Source of the DNA: Hyphomicrobiales bacterium | GTDB taxonomy: Bacteria; Pseudomonadota; Alphaproteobacteria; Rhizobiales; Beijerinckiaceae | Direction of reading: 5' to 3' | Assembly (NCBI GenBank): GCA_028290595.1 | Contig: JAQGJO010000439.1 | Coordinates: forward strand, 1-5,001 | DNA: 5,001 nt | In this document: positions 4,679 to 5,001 of the stretch, piece by piece | Position numbering within the stretch: the first letter of the stretch is position 1 | Layout: every line of letters starts with the position of its first letter | Made by a program: the position numbers and the translations under genes | The notes under the pieces: model-generated | The model's database searches: none | What the model saw: only the letters and a program-made list of their open reading frames with translations | What the model was told of the DNA's origin: nothing

Positions 4679-5001
4679 CTACTGCACGACCGCTGGTACG
4701 TCAGGGCTTTCGCGGACATCGATGCCGTAGAGCCCTTCACGCACGCGATTGACCGTGTCGAAGAAGATTTGCGAACTCATCATCTGCAACGTCCGCGGGC
4801 GTGCCAGTGGCACATCGACCACCTGAGAAATTCTGCCCGGACGCGGCGACATGACGAAAACGCTGTCCGACATAAAGACGGCTTCATCAATCGAATGGGT
4901 TACCAGCAAGGCCGTGGTGGAGGATTCGGCCCAGATGCGCAGCAGTTCGAGATTCATCCGCTGCCGCGTGATCTCGTCGAGCGCGCCGAACGGTTCGTCG
5001 A
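4679..5001 (-). CDS. ABC importer ATP-binding protein, NitT/TauT type, C-terminal part
   Basis: The gene enters from beyond the window's right edge; the last 106 residues or so and a TAG stop (4679-4681) are visible. The frame is open to the edge and begins with [16 protein letters not shown], which is the end of Walker B (DEP) and the D-loop (GALD). The H-loop follows in [15 protein letters not shown]. Then comes MSPRPGRI, and a tail reading DVPLARPR that is typical of the NrtD/TauB/SsuB group. Walker A, the Q-loop and the LSGGQ signature lie outside, so their integrity cannot be judged. A Met at 4957 is internal and not the start. The two permease genes follow with gaps of 2 and 10 bases, so all three form one operon. 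The protein is the cytoplasmic motor of that importer. Confidence 0.9.
   Translation of the reverse strand, partial: DEPFGALDEITRQRMNLELLRIWAESSTTALLVTHSIDEAVFMSDSVFVMSPRPGRISQVVDVPLARPRTLQMMSSQIFFDTVNRVREGLYGIDVRESPDVPAVVQ

Overview
The sequence is GC-rich with GC-biased third codon positions, GGAG-type ribosome binding sites and tightly packed operons. This fits an alphaproteobacterium of the Bradyrhizobium/Rhodopseudomonas kind. That placement is inferred from composition and gene style; no phylogenetic marker is present. I see no rRNA, tRNA, CRISPR array, transposase or phage gene.

Layout. Positions 1-2004 (+ strand) hold an ABC importer operon of the NitT/TauT type (nitrate, sulfonate, taurine and related families): the last 118 residues of a periplasmic binding protein, a complete permease and a complete ATPase. 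The permease and ATPase genes overlap. Positions 2005-3088 (+) hold three small genes I cannot assign to a family. The first (101 aa) stands alone, with repeated GAGACA/TGTCTC motifs upstream and hairpins downstream. The other two (80 and 74 aa) overlap by one base and sit behind an AT-rich promoter region framed by a perfect 10-bp inverted repeat. Positions 3119-5001 (- strand) hold a second NitT/TauT-type importer operon, read toward the small genes. In its own direction it encodes an ATPase (cut off by the window edge), a first permease and a second permease.

How the genes work together. In the first importer one permease is visible, so it probably forms a homodimer powered by two copies of the ATPase, with the upstream binding protein delivering substrate. 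The second importer has two related but distinct permeases, so a heterodimeric channel is likely; its binding protein is not in the window. Neither substrate can be read from the sequence. The two operons converge on the small-gene island.

The importers look like ordinary members of well-known families. What is least explained is the island at about 2005-3100: the three unassigned small proteins, the inverted repeat at 2565-2600, the palindrome over the start codon at 2101-2112, and the competing hairpins at 2428-2482. I do not see convincing evidence of a new multi-gene system. The repressor-type control region driving the two-gene unit is the best lead.
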